Source of the DNA: CAZKTO01 sp964555685
Lineage (GTDB): Bacteria; Chloroflexota; Dehalococcoidia; SHYB01
Length of the DNA: 11,520 bases
Direction: 5' to 3'
NCBI GenBank assembly: GCA_964555685.1
Contig: CAZKTO010000078.1
Location: forward strand, 1-11,520
In this document: one piece after another, positions 1-6,076 of the stretch
Position numbering within the stretch: the first letter of the stretch is position 1
Layout of the letters: each line of letters opens with the position of its first letter
The notes under the pieces: model-generated
The model's input: the letters and a program-made list of their open reading frames with translations, nothing else
Databases searched by the model: none
Told to the model about the DNA's origin: nothing
Made by a program: the position numbers and the translations under genes

Positions 1-463
1 CGCGAGAGACGAAGTTGACGATGCGCCCCCACTTCTGCTCCTTCATGTAGCCGACGGCGTGGCGCGTGCAGTTGAAGGTCCCAAAGACGTGTACGCCGAC
101 CACCGACGCGAACGTCTCCTTGTCCAGCTCCCAGATGGGCGCGCCGGCGGACGTGCCCGCGTTATTGACGAGGATATCGATCTTGCCGAAGCTCTTGACG
201 GCCGTGTCGATGATGCGCTTAGCGGCATCGAAGTCGGCCACGTTATCGAAGTTGGCGACGGCCCTGCCTCCGTTGGCCTTGATCTCGCTGACGACCTGCT
301 GGGCCGGGGTCTGGTCCCTGCCCGTGCCCTGGGTCGTCACGCCGAGGTCGTTGACGACGACGCTGGCGCCCATCGTGGCGAGCTGGAGGGCGATGGCCCG
401 GCCGATGCCCCGGCCGGCCCCGGTGACGACGGCGACCCGCTTCTCGAGACTGACGTTGCTCAT
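1..463 (-). CDS. SDR-family dehydrogenase, hydroxyacyl-CoA dehydrogenase-like (partial, C-terminus outside window)
   Basis: Cytosolic NAD(P)-dependent short-chain dehydrogenase, of which the first 154 residues are visible; the gene runs off the window start. The Rossmann nucleotide motif TGAGRGIG is at residues 14-21, NDLG follows strand 2 at 38-41, and NNAG is at 100-103. The sequence breaks off just after Ser153, the probable catalytic serine, so the YxxxK pair is not visible. The Asn that usually sits in the active-site helix is replaced by His125 (VGVHVFGTF). That replacement, the NDLG motif and the long polar loop after it resemble the hydroxyacyl-CoA dehydrogenase SDR subfamily related to MFE-2, which is a family inference. 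The ATG at 463 has GGAGG seven bases upstream. The gene lies 99 bp after the hydrolase gene on the same strand and is probably the last visible member of that operon. The SDR family is certain; the substrate is not. Confidence 0.9.
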   Translation of the reverse strand, partial: MSNVSLEKRVAVVTGAGRGIGRAIALQLATMGASVVVNDLGVTTQGTGRDQTPAQQVVSEIKANGGRAVANFDNVADFDAAKRIIDTAVKSFGKIDILVNNAGTSAGAPIWELDKETFASVVGVHVFGTFNCTRHAVGYMKEQKWGRIVNFVSR

Positions 464-562
464 AACGATACCTCCGTGGCGCAGGGTTTCATGGGAGCGT
501 GAGTGGTGCGGACCGGCCTGAGACTCGGCCCAGGTCCCCGACGTGTTGGGGAGCGCCGCGAG

Positions 563-1531
563 CTAGCTGCCCTCAAAGAACCGGCGGGGGTTCTCCACCA
601 GCATGGTCTGGACCTGGGCGCCGGTGATGCCGGCCTTCTTCATCGCCGGGACGAACTCCCGCAGGATGTAGGTGTAGGAGCGCTTCTTCATGGCATCTGG
701 GTTGCTGGCCATCGTCATCCGCATGCCGTGCATGCAGCCCACGTTATCGTGCGAGAGGACGATCTGGTTGCCGTACCCCATGGCGACCAGGGCCGCCACG
801 ACGCCGACCTTCACCTCGTCCTTCACGTAGCCCTCGAGGCCGACGCGGTCGAAGCCGATGACGGCGCCCCGCTGGGCGATCTTCACCAGGTAGGCCAGGT
901 CGGCGCAGTCAGAACAGTGGCCGATGGTAACACGGCGCGGGTCCACGCCCTCCTCTTCAAAGATCGCCACCTGCTCGGGGCCCATGGTGCCGTCGGTGGT
1001 GTGCGTGGTGATGGGGACGCCGGTGGCCTTGCTGGCGCGGGCGGCCGCCCGGAGGGCCTTCCGTTCGTCGTCGGAGATCATGCGCGGGCCGGTGGCGCAC
1101 TTGATGACCCCTGGCCTCACCTTGCGCGGGCCGATGCCCTCGGTGATCTCCTTGGTGTAGATGTCGGCGATCTGCTCCATCGTCTTCATGCGGAAGTGGG
1201 TGGGGTAACCGCAGAAGGAGCCGTGGGAGGTGTAGAGCCCCGTGGCGCAGACGATGTTGACTCCGGAGGCCTGGGAGGCCTCCGCCATGAAGTCCACATG
1301 GCGCCCCAGCTCCATGGGGATGGGGTCGATGATGGTGGAGATCCCGGCGGCCTTGAGCTCCCGCATGTTCTGGATAGCCTTGATGAGCTCGCCTTCGTGG
1401 TCGAAGGGGGCCGTGGTGTCGTACTCGACGCCCATGGGGGCAGCGATGAGGTGCTCGTGGGTCAGGACCGGGCCCAGCTTGGACGTGGGGACGGGCCCCA
1501 GCACGGTGTTGACCGTTGTCGTCCTGGTCAT
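563..1531 (-). CDS. Phosphotriesterase-family metal-dependent hydrolase (PTE/PLL-like amidohydrolase)
   Basis: A 322-residue TIM-barrel hydrolase with the full binuclear-metal ligand set of the phosphotriesterase family. HEH at 25-27 supplies the HxH pair, Lys144 (GVIKCATG) is the lysine that is carboxylated in the family, His177 (ITTHT) and His205 (IGHCSD) are metal ligands, and Asp262 (LSHDN) is the catalytic aspartate. The length is normal for the family. Members hydrolyse phosphotriesters, lactones or other esters; many that are called phosphotriesterase are really lactonases or of unknown substrate, so no substrate is assigned. The ATG at 1531 is preceded by AGGAGG at a short 4-base spacing. 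No signal peptide is seen, so it is probably cytoplasmic. It follows the DppC-like gene by 84 bp and precedes an SDR gene, which suggests that an imported compound is hydrolysed and then oxidised. A strong hairpin just upstream may partly uncouple it from the permeases. Confidence 0.93.
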   Translation of the reverse strand: MTRTTTVNTVLGPVPTSKLGPVLTHEHLIAAPMGVEYDTTAPFDHEGELIKAIQNMRELKAAGISTIIDPIPMELGRHVDFMAEASQASGVNIVCATGLYTSHGSFCGYPTHFRMKTMEQIADIYTKEITEGIGPRKVRPGVIKCATGPRMISDDERKALRAAARASKATGVPITTHTTDGTMGPEQVAIFEEEGVDPRRVTIGHCSDCADLAYLVKIAQRGAVIGFDRVGLEGYVKDEVKVGVVAALVAMGYGNQIVLSHDNVGCMHGMRMTMASNPDAMKKRSYTYILREFVPAMKKAGITGAQVQTMLVENPRRFFEGS

Positions 1532-1562
1532 GGCGCCTCCTGGCGGGGGTCTCAGTCAATCA

Positions 1563-1595
1563 ACGAGGGCACCCATGTCCGCCGGGTGCCCTCGT
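1563..1595 (-). terminator. Strong stem-loop between dppC-like gene and hydrolase gene (terminator or attenuator-like)
   Basis: A perfect 12-bp inverted repeat: ACGAGGGCACCC at 1563-1574 and GGGTGCCCTCGT at 1584-1595, with a 9-base loop. Read on the minus strand it begins about 20 bases after the permease stop codon and is followed by TGATTGACTG, which is only weakly U-rich. It could therefore be a leaky intrinsic terminator, an RNA-processing or stabilising hairpin, or both. It is the best inverted repeat I found by eye on this side of the window. Confidence 0.5.
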
Positions 1596-1615
1596 GGTCC
1601 GCGCGATGAAGCGGG

Positions 1616-2533
1616 CTAGCGGCGCAGCCGCGGGTCCAGGATGTCCCGCAGCGAGTCGCCCACCAGGTTGAACCCGAAGACGATCAGGGTGAGGACCAGG
1701 CCAGGGAAGACGGCGTTCCAGGGCGCCCGCTCGACATTCTGGAGGGTGGGACCGGAGAGCATGGACCCCCAGGCCGGGTTGGGCGGCGGCGTGCCCAGGC
1801 CAAGGAAGCTGAGGGACGACTCGATGATGATGGCGATGCCGAAGGCCGCCGTGACGAGGATCAAGAGGGGCGCAAAGGTCTGCGGCGCCACGTGCCTCCA
1901 CATGATACGGTTCTCCGATGCGCCCAGGGCGCGGGCCGCCGCGATGAACTCCATGCCGCGGACGGAGAGCACGACGGACCGCACGATGCGCGCCGTGCCC
2001 GAGATCTGCAAGACCGATATGACGATGATGACGTTCCGCTGCGACTGGCCCAGCACCGCCACGATGGCCAGCGCCAGCACCAGGGTGGGGAAGGCCATCT
2101 TCATATCGACGAAGCGCGAGATGACGGTATCGCGCCAGTCCGGATAGAAGCCGCTGTAGAGGCCCATGATGAACCCCGCGATGGTGCCCGTCACCACGCC
2201 GATGATCGCGACGCTCAGGGAGGAGCGGGCCCCGATCATGAGGCGGCTCAGGTTATCGCGCCCCAGATGGTCCGTTCCCAGGACGAAGCCCTTGACCCAT
2301 TCAGGCTTGTGGAAGAGAGCGCGGGCGTGAATCTCCAGGGGGTCCTGGGGTGCGATGAGCGGGCCGAAGATGCCGATGACCGCGAAGAAGACGAGGATGA
2401 CGAGGCCGATGCCGCCCAGGGGCTTGCGCTTGCTAAACGACCAGGACCATTTGAACGGCGCCAAGAAAAGCAGCGCCGCATTGGGCCGAGCCGGCCGTAG
2501 TCGTGATGCCGCGATCTCTGCTTGGGAGGCCAT
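1616..2533 (-). CDS. dppC: ABC transporter permease, DppC/OppC family
   Basis: A 305-residue inner-membrane permease, one half of the transmembrane channel of a peptide/nickel-type ABC importer. A short cytoplasmic N-terminus is followed by the first membrane segment at about residues 40-60. The family motif GTDHLGRDNLSR is at 86-97, and further hydrophobic segments lie at about 106-128, 148-178, 222-240 and 275-293. The EAA coupling loop that contacts the ATPase spans roughly residues 195-217 (EFIAAARALGAS then HVAP). The family ending DILDPRLR is intact. The ATG at 2533 has GAGG four bases upstream. It starts 21 bp after the DppB-like stop on the same strand, so the two are certainly co-transcribed. 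No ATPase or binding-protein gene adjoins it; the only ATPase candidates are on the opposite strand at 7435-9482. The family is secure, but whether it carries peptide or another solute is not shown by the sequence. Confidence 0.94.
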   Translation of the reverse strand: MASQAEIAASRLRPARPNAALLFLAPFKWSWSFSKRKPLGGIGLVILVFFAVIGIFGPLIAPQDPLEIHARALFHKPEWVKGFVLGTDHLGRDNLSRLMIGARSSLSVAIIGVVTGTIAGFIMGLYSGFYPDWRDTVISRFVDMKMAFPTLVLALAIVAVLGQSQRNVIIVISVLQISGTARIVRSVVLSVRGMEFIAAARALGASENRIMWRHVAPQTFAPLLILVTAAFGIAIIIESSLSFLGLGTPPPNPAWGSMLSGPTLQNVERAPWNAVFPGLVLTLIVFGFNLVGDSLRDILDPRLRR

Positions 2534-2554
2534 CGTCCCTCGCTCGGTCCCTCG

Positions 2555-3514
2555 CTAGGTGTAGCGGACGCGCGGATCCAGCCAGGCGTACATCAGGTCC
2601 ACAAGAAGATTGATGACCAGAACGATGAGGGCGAAGAGCATCAGCAGGCCCTGCACCATCGGGAAGTCGCGGAAGTTGATCGACTCGATGAGGCTGGTGC
2701 CCAGCCCCGGGAGGTTCCAGATGCGCTCCATGATCAGGGTGCCGCCCATCAATCCGGCGAACTGGAGGCCGATGATGGTGACGATGGGCAGGATGGCGTT
2801 CTTGAGGGCGTGCCGCATGAGAACGGAGCGCTCCTGGAGACCCTTGGCCCAGGCCGTCCGGATGTAGTCCTGGCGCAGCACCTCGAGGAGCGTGGAGCGC
2901 GTCATGCGCGCCACCACCGCCGAGAGGAAGTAGCCCAGGGCGAGGGCGGACCAGATGACCTGCTGGAAGTTGGTCCACGGGTTTTCCCACAAGTTCGTAT
3001 AGCCCAAGGGCGGGATCCAACTGAACCAGATCACCATGAAGAGCAAGGTCAGGGTCCCCACCCAGAAAGTAGGCATGGCAAGGCCCGAAATGGTCACAAT
3101 ACGGGCAAGATAGTCGAGCCACGTGTCCTGGCGTATCGCCATGAGGATTCCCAGGGGCAAGGCGATCATCGTCGAGATCAAGATGGTAAGGATCGTGATC
3201 TCTAGCGTCAGGGGGAAGCGCCTCCAAATTTCGTCAAGAACGTCCGTATCGGTGCGCAGGGAGGTGCCCCAATCGCCTTGGACAAGCCCCCCGACCCACT
3301 TGCCGTACTGCTGATAGAGGGGATCCTTGAGCCCCAGCTCCTCCCGGAGCGCCTCGAGCTGCTTGGGATCGACCTCGCCCTGGCCCTCGGGCCCGACGAG
3401 GATCATAAGCGCCACGTCCCCCGGCACGACGCGCATGATAATGAAGACGATGATCGAGACCCCGATGAGGACGGGGATAAACTGGAACAGCCTGCGCACG
3501 ATGTACTGTCTCAT
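2555..3514 (-). CDS. dppB: ABC transporter permease, DppB/OppB family
   Basis: A 319-residue inner-membrane permease, partner of the DppC-like protein. The N-terminus (RQYIVRRLFQFIPVLIGVS, then a membrane segment to about residue 28) and the following RVVPGDVA are the classic start of the DppB/OppB family. A periplasmic stretch carries GLKDPLYQQYGKW (61-73) and GDWGTSL (80-86). Further membrane segments are at about 103-125, 137-165, 188-202, 240-262 and 287-310. The EAA coupling loop is at about 216-243 (DYIRTAWAKGL then RHALKNAILP). The chosen ATG at 3514 has only a weak AGG just upstream, but it matches the family N-terminus exactly. It is the first gene of the minus-strand operon, behind a strong promoter at 3603-3631 and a leader of about 80 bases. 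The C-terminus (YAWLDPRVRY) is intact. Confidence 0.94.
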   Translation of the reverse strand: MRQYIVRRLFQFIPVLIGVSIIVFIIMRVVPGDVALMILVGPEGQGEVDPKQLEALREELGLKDPLYQQYGKWVGGLVQGDWGTSLRTDTDVLDEIWRRFPLTLEITILTILISTMIALPLGILMAIRQDTWLDYLARIVTISGLAMPTFWVGTLTLLFMVIWFSWIPPLGYTNLWENPWTNFQQVIWSALALGYFLSAVVARMTRSTLLEVLRQDYIRTAWAKGLQERSVLMRHALKNAILPIVTIIGLQFAGLMGGTLIMERIWNLPGLGTSLIESINFRDFPMVQGLLMLFALIVLVINLLVDLMYAWLDPRVRYT

Positions 3515-3546
3515 CGCCTGGCCGATCCGCCCTTCACGGTCTTGTT

Positions 3547-3568
3547 GGCCCGAGGCCCCCGACGGGCC
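3547..3568 (-). other. Small hairpin in the leader of the dppB-like gene
   Basis: GGCCCG at 3547-3552 pairs with CGGGCC at 3563-3568 across a 10-base loop. It lies between the predicted transcription start near 3596 and the start codon at 3514. It is short and GC-rich, so it could be chance in DNA of this composition. It has no T-tract and does not look like a terminator. Confidence 0.2.
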
Positions 3569-3602
3569 CTGCTAAATCTGTTGCCGGGCTGGGATTGGCG
3601 CG

Positions 3603-3631
3603 AGTCTACCAGCAGCCCTTCACGTTGTCAA
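3603..3631 (-). promoter_or_regulatory. Sigma70-type promoter for the permease/hydrolase/SDR operon
   Basis: On the minus strand there is an exact -35 TTGACA (3626-3631), a 17-base spacer and the -10 TAGACT (3603-3608), with TG one base ahead of the -10 (extended -10). The start point would be near 3596, about 80 bases before the DppB-like ATG. The box lies between the end of the persulfide dioxygenase gene and dppB, exactly where an operon promoter is needed. The same TTGACA-N17-TAGNNT pattern recurs at three other intergenic sites in this window. Confidence 0.75.
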
Positions 3632-3675
3632 TACGTTCGCCTGGAGGCCAGGGATTCGTCCCATGAGCGGGCGCC

Positions 3676-5046
3676 TCAGGGAGGCGGACCGGGTGAGGCG
3701 ATAGTGGGGAGGCGCGCCGCCTTCCACCCGCCGATGCCGCCCACCAGCTCCCAGACACCCGGAAAGCCCGCGCCGGCCAAGAGGCTCGCGCCGATGGACG
3801 AGCGGTAGCCGCTGGCGCAGTGGACGACCAGCTGCCGGCCGCGGGGCAGGTCGCCGGCGCGGCGCCGCAGGCGCGCCAGCGGGAGATTGAGGCTGCCCTC
3901 GATGCGCTCCGTCCGCCACTCGGCGTCCGTGCGCACGTCGAGCACGACGGGCGGCGGGTCCGCGGCCAGGCGCTCGGCGAGGGCGGCCGGCGCCATCCGC
4001 TCGACGCGCGCCACAAGATCGGGCCGCGGTTCCAGGGCCGCCATCCCGCCATCGAGGTAGCCCGCCACGTGGTCGAAGCCGACGCGTCCGAGGCGGACAG
4101 CCGCCTCCTCCTCGCGTCCCGGCGCGGCGACGATCACGATAGGCCGGTCGCGCTCCAGCACGGTGCCCGCCCAGGCGGCGAAGGGGCCGTCCAGGCCCAC
4201 GTTGACGGCGCCCGCCAGGTGGGCCCCGGCGAAATCGGCCTCGTCGCGCTCGTCCAGCGCCAGGGGCCGCAGCGCCTGGCTCAGCGACCGCTCGAGGGTG
4301 GGCCGCTCCATGCGGTTGAGCTGGGCGGCCAGCACGAAGTAGCCGGGCGTCTCGGGCTGGTCTGCGGTCACGAGGGCCACGAAGTCGTCCCGGCTCATGG
4401 GCTGGAGCGCGTAGTTGTAGCGGCGCTGGTCGCCGATGGTGGAGACGGTGTCCGTGCTCAGGTTCTTGCCGCACAGAGAGCCGGCGCCGTGGGCCGGGTA
4501 GAGGAGCGTGGAGTCGGGCAGGGGCAGCAGCCTCTCGCGGATCGAACGGTAGAGCATTCCGGCCAGGTCCGCCGGCGCGACGCCCTCGGACGCGGCCAGG
4601 TCCGGGCGGCCCACGTCGCCGATGAAGAGCGTATCGCCCGTGAGGACGGCGTGGGGGCGCGCGGCGTCCCGGCCCAGGTCATAGACCAGGATGCAGATCG
4701 CCTCCGGCGTGTGGCCTGGGGTGTGCAGGACGCGCAGCCGGACCCGGCCCAGGTCCAGCGTCTGGCCGTCCTCGAAGGGCTCGAAGGGGTACTCGGCGCG
4801 GGCCCGCGCGCCCAGAGCGATGCGGGCGCCCGCGCGGTCGCGCAGCTCCAGGTGGCCAGCGACGAAGTCGGCGTGGAAGTGCGTGAGAAAGACGTGGGTA
4901 ATGGTGAGGCCCAGGTCGTGGGCGTCGGCCAGGTATCGGTCAACATCGCGCTGAGGGTCGACGACGACGGCCCGCCGCGCCTGCTCGTCGCCGACGAGGT
5001 AAGAGGCGTGGGCCAGGCAGCCCAGGTAGTACTGCTTGAGGATCAT
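3676..5046 (-). CDS. Persulfide dioxygenase-rhodanese fusion (MBL-fold metallo-hydrolase with two rhodanese domains)
   Basis: A 456-residue cytoplasmic enzyme. Residues 1 to about 235 are an ETHE1-like metallo-beta-lactamase domain. THFHADFVAGH at 55-65 gives His56 and His58, with Asp60 and His65; with His112, Asp138 and His186 this is the mononuclear iron site of persulfide dioxygenases. Two rhodanese modules follow at about 255-345 and 355-445. The second has the sulfur-carrying cysteine Cys410 in a CASGYRS loop. The first has alanine where the cysteine should be and is probably structural. Fusions of this CstB/PRF type oxidise low-molecular-weight persulfides and pass sulfane sulfur to or from an acceptor in sulfide detoxification. 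The ATG at 5046 is preferred over a GTG at 5079 because it has GAGG eight bases upstream and starts directly at the conserved fold. A 6-bp hairpin overlaps the stop codon. It has its own promoter and is unrelated in function to its neighbours. Confidence 0.93.
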   Translation of the reverse strand: MILKQYYLGCLAHASYLVGDEQARRAVVVDPQRDVDRYLADAHDLGLTITHVFLTHFHADFVAGHLELRDRAGARIALGARARAEYPFEPFEDGQTLDLGRVRLRVLHTPGHTPEAICILVYDLGRDAARPHAVLTGDTLFIGDVGRPDLAASEGVAPADLAGMLYRSIRERLLPLPDSTLLYPAHGAGSLCGKNLSTDTVSTIGDQRRYNYALQPMSRDDFVALVTADQPETPGYFVLAAQLNRMERPTLERSLSQALRPLALDERDEADFAGAHLAGAVNVGLDGPFAAWAGTVLERDRPIVIVAAPGREEEAAVRLGRVGFDHVAGYLDGGMAALEPRPDLVARVERMAPAALAERLAADPPPVVLDVRTDAEWRTERIEGSLNLPLARLRRRAGDLPRGRQLVVHCASGYRSSIGASLLAGAGFPGVWELVGGIGGWKAARLPTIASPGPPP

Positions 5047-5092
5047 GGGGCCCGCCTCGGGGGGCCGGGATGCCGTCACGTGAGGCCGCCCG

Positions 5093-5104
5093 TGTTCCGG
5101 AACA
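5093..5104. promoter_or_regulatory. 12-bp perfect palindrome overlapping the predicted start of the persulfide dioxygenase transcript
   Basis: TGTTCCGGAACA is a perfect dyad abutting the -10 box on the minus strand and covering the predicted start point near 5097. A repressor bound there would block initiation. Persulfide dioxygenase genes in other bacteria are often controlled by persulfide-sensing repressors (CstR, BigR and SqrR types). No regulator gene is in this window and the site is not a known exact match to any of these, so its operator role is inference. Confidence 0.45.
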
Positions 5105-5132
5105 TGATAGAGGCCGTTACGCCAAACGGCAA
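5104..5132 (-). promoter_or_regulatory. Promoter for the persulfide dioxygenase gene
   Basis: Minus-strand -35 TTGCCG (5127-5132), a 17-base spacer and -10 TATCAT (5104-5109), which is five of six matches to TATAAT. The start point would be near 5097, giving a leader of about 50 bases to the ATG at 5046. It is the only convincing promoter between the divergent persulfide dioxygenase and SDR genes on this strand. Confidence 0.6.
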
Positions 5133-5221
5133 CGCGGCGAAGGCGCGCTCTCTGCCACTGGGCCTTGATCAGGCTGAGGTCTCCCCAGCATACTGGAGGG
5201 GCTCTGCTCCTGCCGCGGCGC

Positions 5222-5250
5222 TTGACACTGGTGGGGCCTCCTGCTAGCGT
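5222..5250 (+). promoter_or_regulatory. Sigma70-type promoter for the tandem SDR genes
   Basis: Exact TTGACA at 5222-5227, a 17-base spacer, and TAGCGT at 5245-5250 with TG one base before it. The start would fall near 5257, leaving a leader of about 38 bases before the GTG at 5295. It diverges from the persulfide dioxygenase promoter. Confidence 0.7.
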
Positions 5251-5256
5251 GGGCCG

Positions 5257-5284
5257 CGCTGCCCGCCGGACGGCAGAGGCAGCG
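5257..5284 (+). other. Two mutually exclusive hairpins in the SDR leader
   Basis: The same left arm can pair in two ways. CTGCC (5259-5263) can pair with GGCAG (5272-5276), or CGCTGCC (5257-5263) can pair with GGCAGCG (5278-5284), which ends at the first base of the GAGG ribosome-binding site. The second fold would crowd the ribosome site. Both are short, and chance is a serious alternative in GC-rich DNA. Confidence 0.2.
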
Positions 5285-5294
5285 AGGGCCGCAC

Positions 5295-6056
5295 GTGCGA
5301 CTGAAAGGGAAAGGGGCGATCATCACCGGCGCCGCCTCGGGGATCGGCCGGGGGATCGCCCTCAAGCTCGCCCAGGAGGGCGCCAGCACCTTCCTGGTCG
5401 ATATGAACGAGGCGGGCCTGGCCGAGACGGCCCGGCTCGTCAAGCAGACCCGGCGCCGCGCGGCCACCATGGTCGCCAACCTCCGCGACCGGGCCGCGCT
5501 CAAGACCATCGTCCCGAGCGCGGCCGAGGCCCTGGGCGACCTCGACATCCTCGTCAACAACGCCGGCGTCTCCCGCTCCGCCTTCTACGCCGACTACCCG
5601 GCGGAGGACCTCCAGCTCCTCATGGACGTGAACCTCAAGGCGCCCTACCTGCTCTCGCAATACTTCGCGCGGCACCTGGTCGAGCGGAAGCGGCCCGGGC
5701 GCATCGTCCACATCACGTCCATCAACGCGGAGCTGGCCGCCACCTCGGGCTCCACCGCCTACTGCGCCACCAAGGGCGGCCTGCGCGTCCTGACCAAGGC
5801 CGCCGCCTACGACCTGGGTCCCCACGGCATCACCGTCAACGCCGTCGGCCCCGGGCACACCCGGACGGGCATGACCATGCCCATCTTTCAGCAGGACCCC
5901 AGCCGCGAGCGCGAGTGGGCCCAGAAGACCCCCGTGGGCCGCGTCGGCGAGCCGGCGGACATCGCCAACGCCGTCGCCTTCCTCGCCTCCGACGAGGCCT
6001 CCTACATCACCGGCCAGACCATCTATGTCGATGGCGGCCGCACCCTGTGGTCGTAA
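5295..6056 (+). CDS. SDR-family oxidoreductase (first of a tandem pair)
   Basis: A 253-residue classical SDR, probably NAD(H)-dependent and cytosolic. The nucleotide motif TGAASGIG is at 11-18. An acidic Asp36 ends strand 2 (LVDMN), which in this family favours NAD over NADP. NNAG is at 88-91 and the active-site tetrad is Asn113, Ser142, Tyr156 and Lys160. The C-terminal GQTIYVDGG is intact, as in FabG-like and sugar or cyclic-alcohol dehydrogenases. Unusually, the Asp normally found after strand 3 is Asn62 (ANLRD). The start is GTG at 5295 with GAGG seven bases upstream. The paralogue that follows starts 20 bp after its stop, and the two are more than half identical by eye, so they probably form a two-gene operon from a tandem duplication. 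The substrate is not identifiable. They could be different-step dehydrogenases of one pathway or subunits of a mixed complex. Confidence 0.94.
   Translation: MRLKGKGAIITGAASGIGRGIALKLAQEGASTFLVDMNEAGLAETARLVKQTRRRAATMVANLRDRAALKTIVPSAAEALGDLDILVNNAGVSRSAFYADYPAEDLQLLMDVNLKAPYLLSQYFARHLVERKRPGRIVHITSINAELAATSGSTAYCATKGGLRVLTKAAAYDLGPHGITVNAVGPGHTRTGMTMPIFQQDPSREREWAQKTPVGRVGEPADIANAVAFLASDEASYITGQTIYVDGGRTLWS
5958..6025 (+). repeat. Direct repeat copy 1 (3' end of first SDR gene)
   Basis: 68 bases matching 6734-6801 with a single mismatch (C5999 versus A6775): 41 identical bases, one change, then 26 identical. It encodes the C-terminal NAVAFLASDEASYITGQ region. It far exceeds the identity of the rest of the gene pair, so it looks like recent conversion or strong constraint. 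Confidence 0.85.
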
Positions 6057-6076
6057 GGAGCCGCCAGGGCCACGCC

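Noticed and set aside
535..552. TCCCC/GGGGA inverted repeat between hydrolase and SDR genes
   Set aside because: A 5-bp stem with an 8-base loop and no T-tract is too weak to call a terminator.
503..1609. Long plus-strand open frame of 368 codons
   Set aside because: It is antisense to the phosphotriesterase-family gene, has His/Gly/Ala/Asp-rich low-complexity translation and no recognisable domain. High G+C removes stop codons from the shadow frame.
5077..5079. GTG alternative start of the persulfide dioxygenase gene, 11 codons upstream
   Set aside because: It lacks a ribosome-binding site, while the ATG at 5046 has GAGG at 8 bases and begins right at the conserved fold.
5076..5083. TCACGTGA palindrome in the persulfide dioxygenase leader
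   Set aside because: Only 8 bp, common by chance, and less well placed than the 12-bp dyad at the start point.
3820..5247. Plus-strand open frame of 475 codons
   Set aside because: It lies antisense to the persulfide dioxygenase fusion, whose metal and cysteine motifs are unmistakable. The shadow product is low-complexity without motifs.
5165..6076. N-terminal extension of the second SDR frame upstream through the first SDR gene (possible fusion)
   Set aside because: The upstream translation is Arg/Pro-rich out-of-frame reading of the first SDR. Alignment of the two paralogues and an AGGG site place the start at the GTG at 6077.
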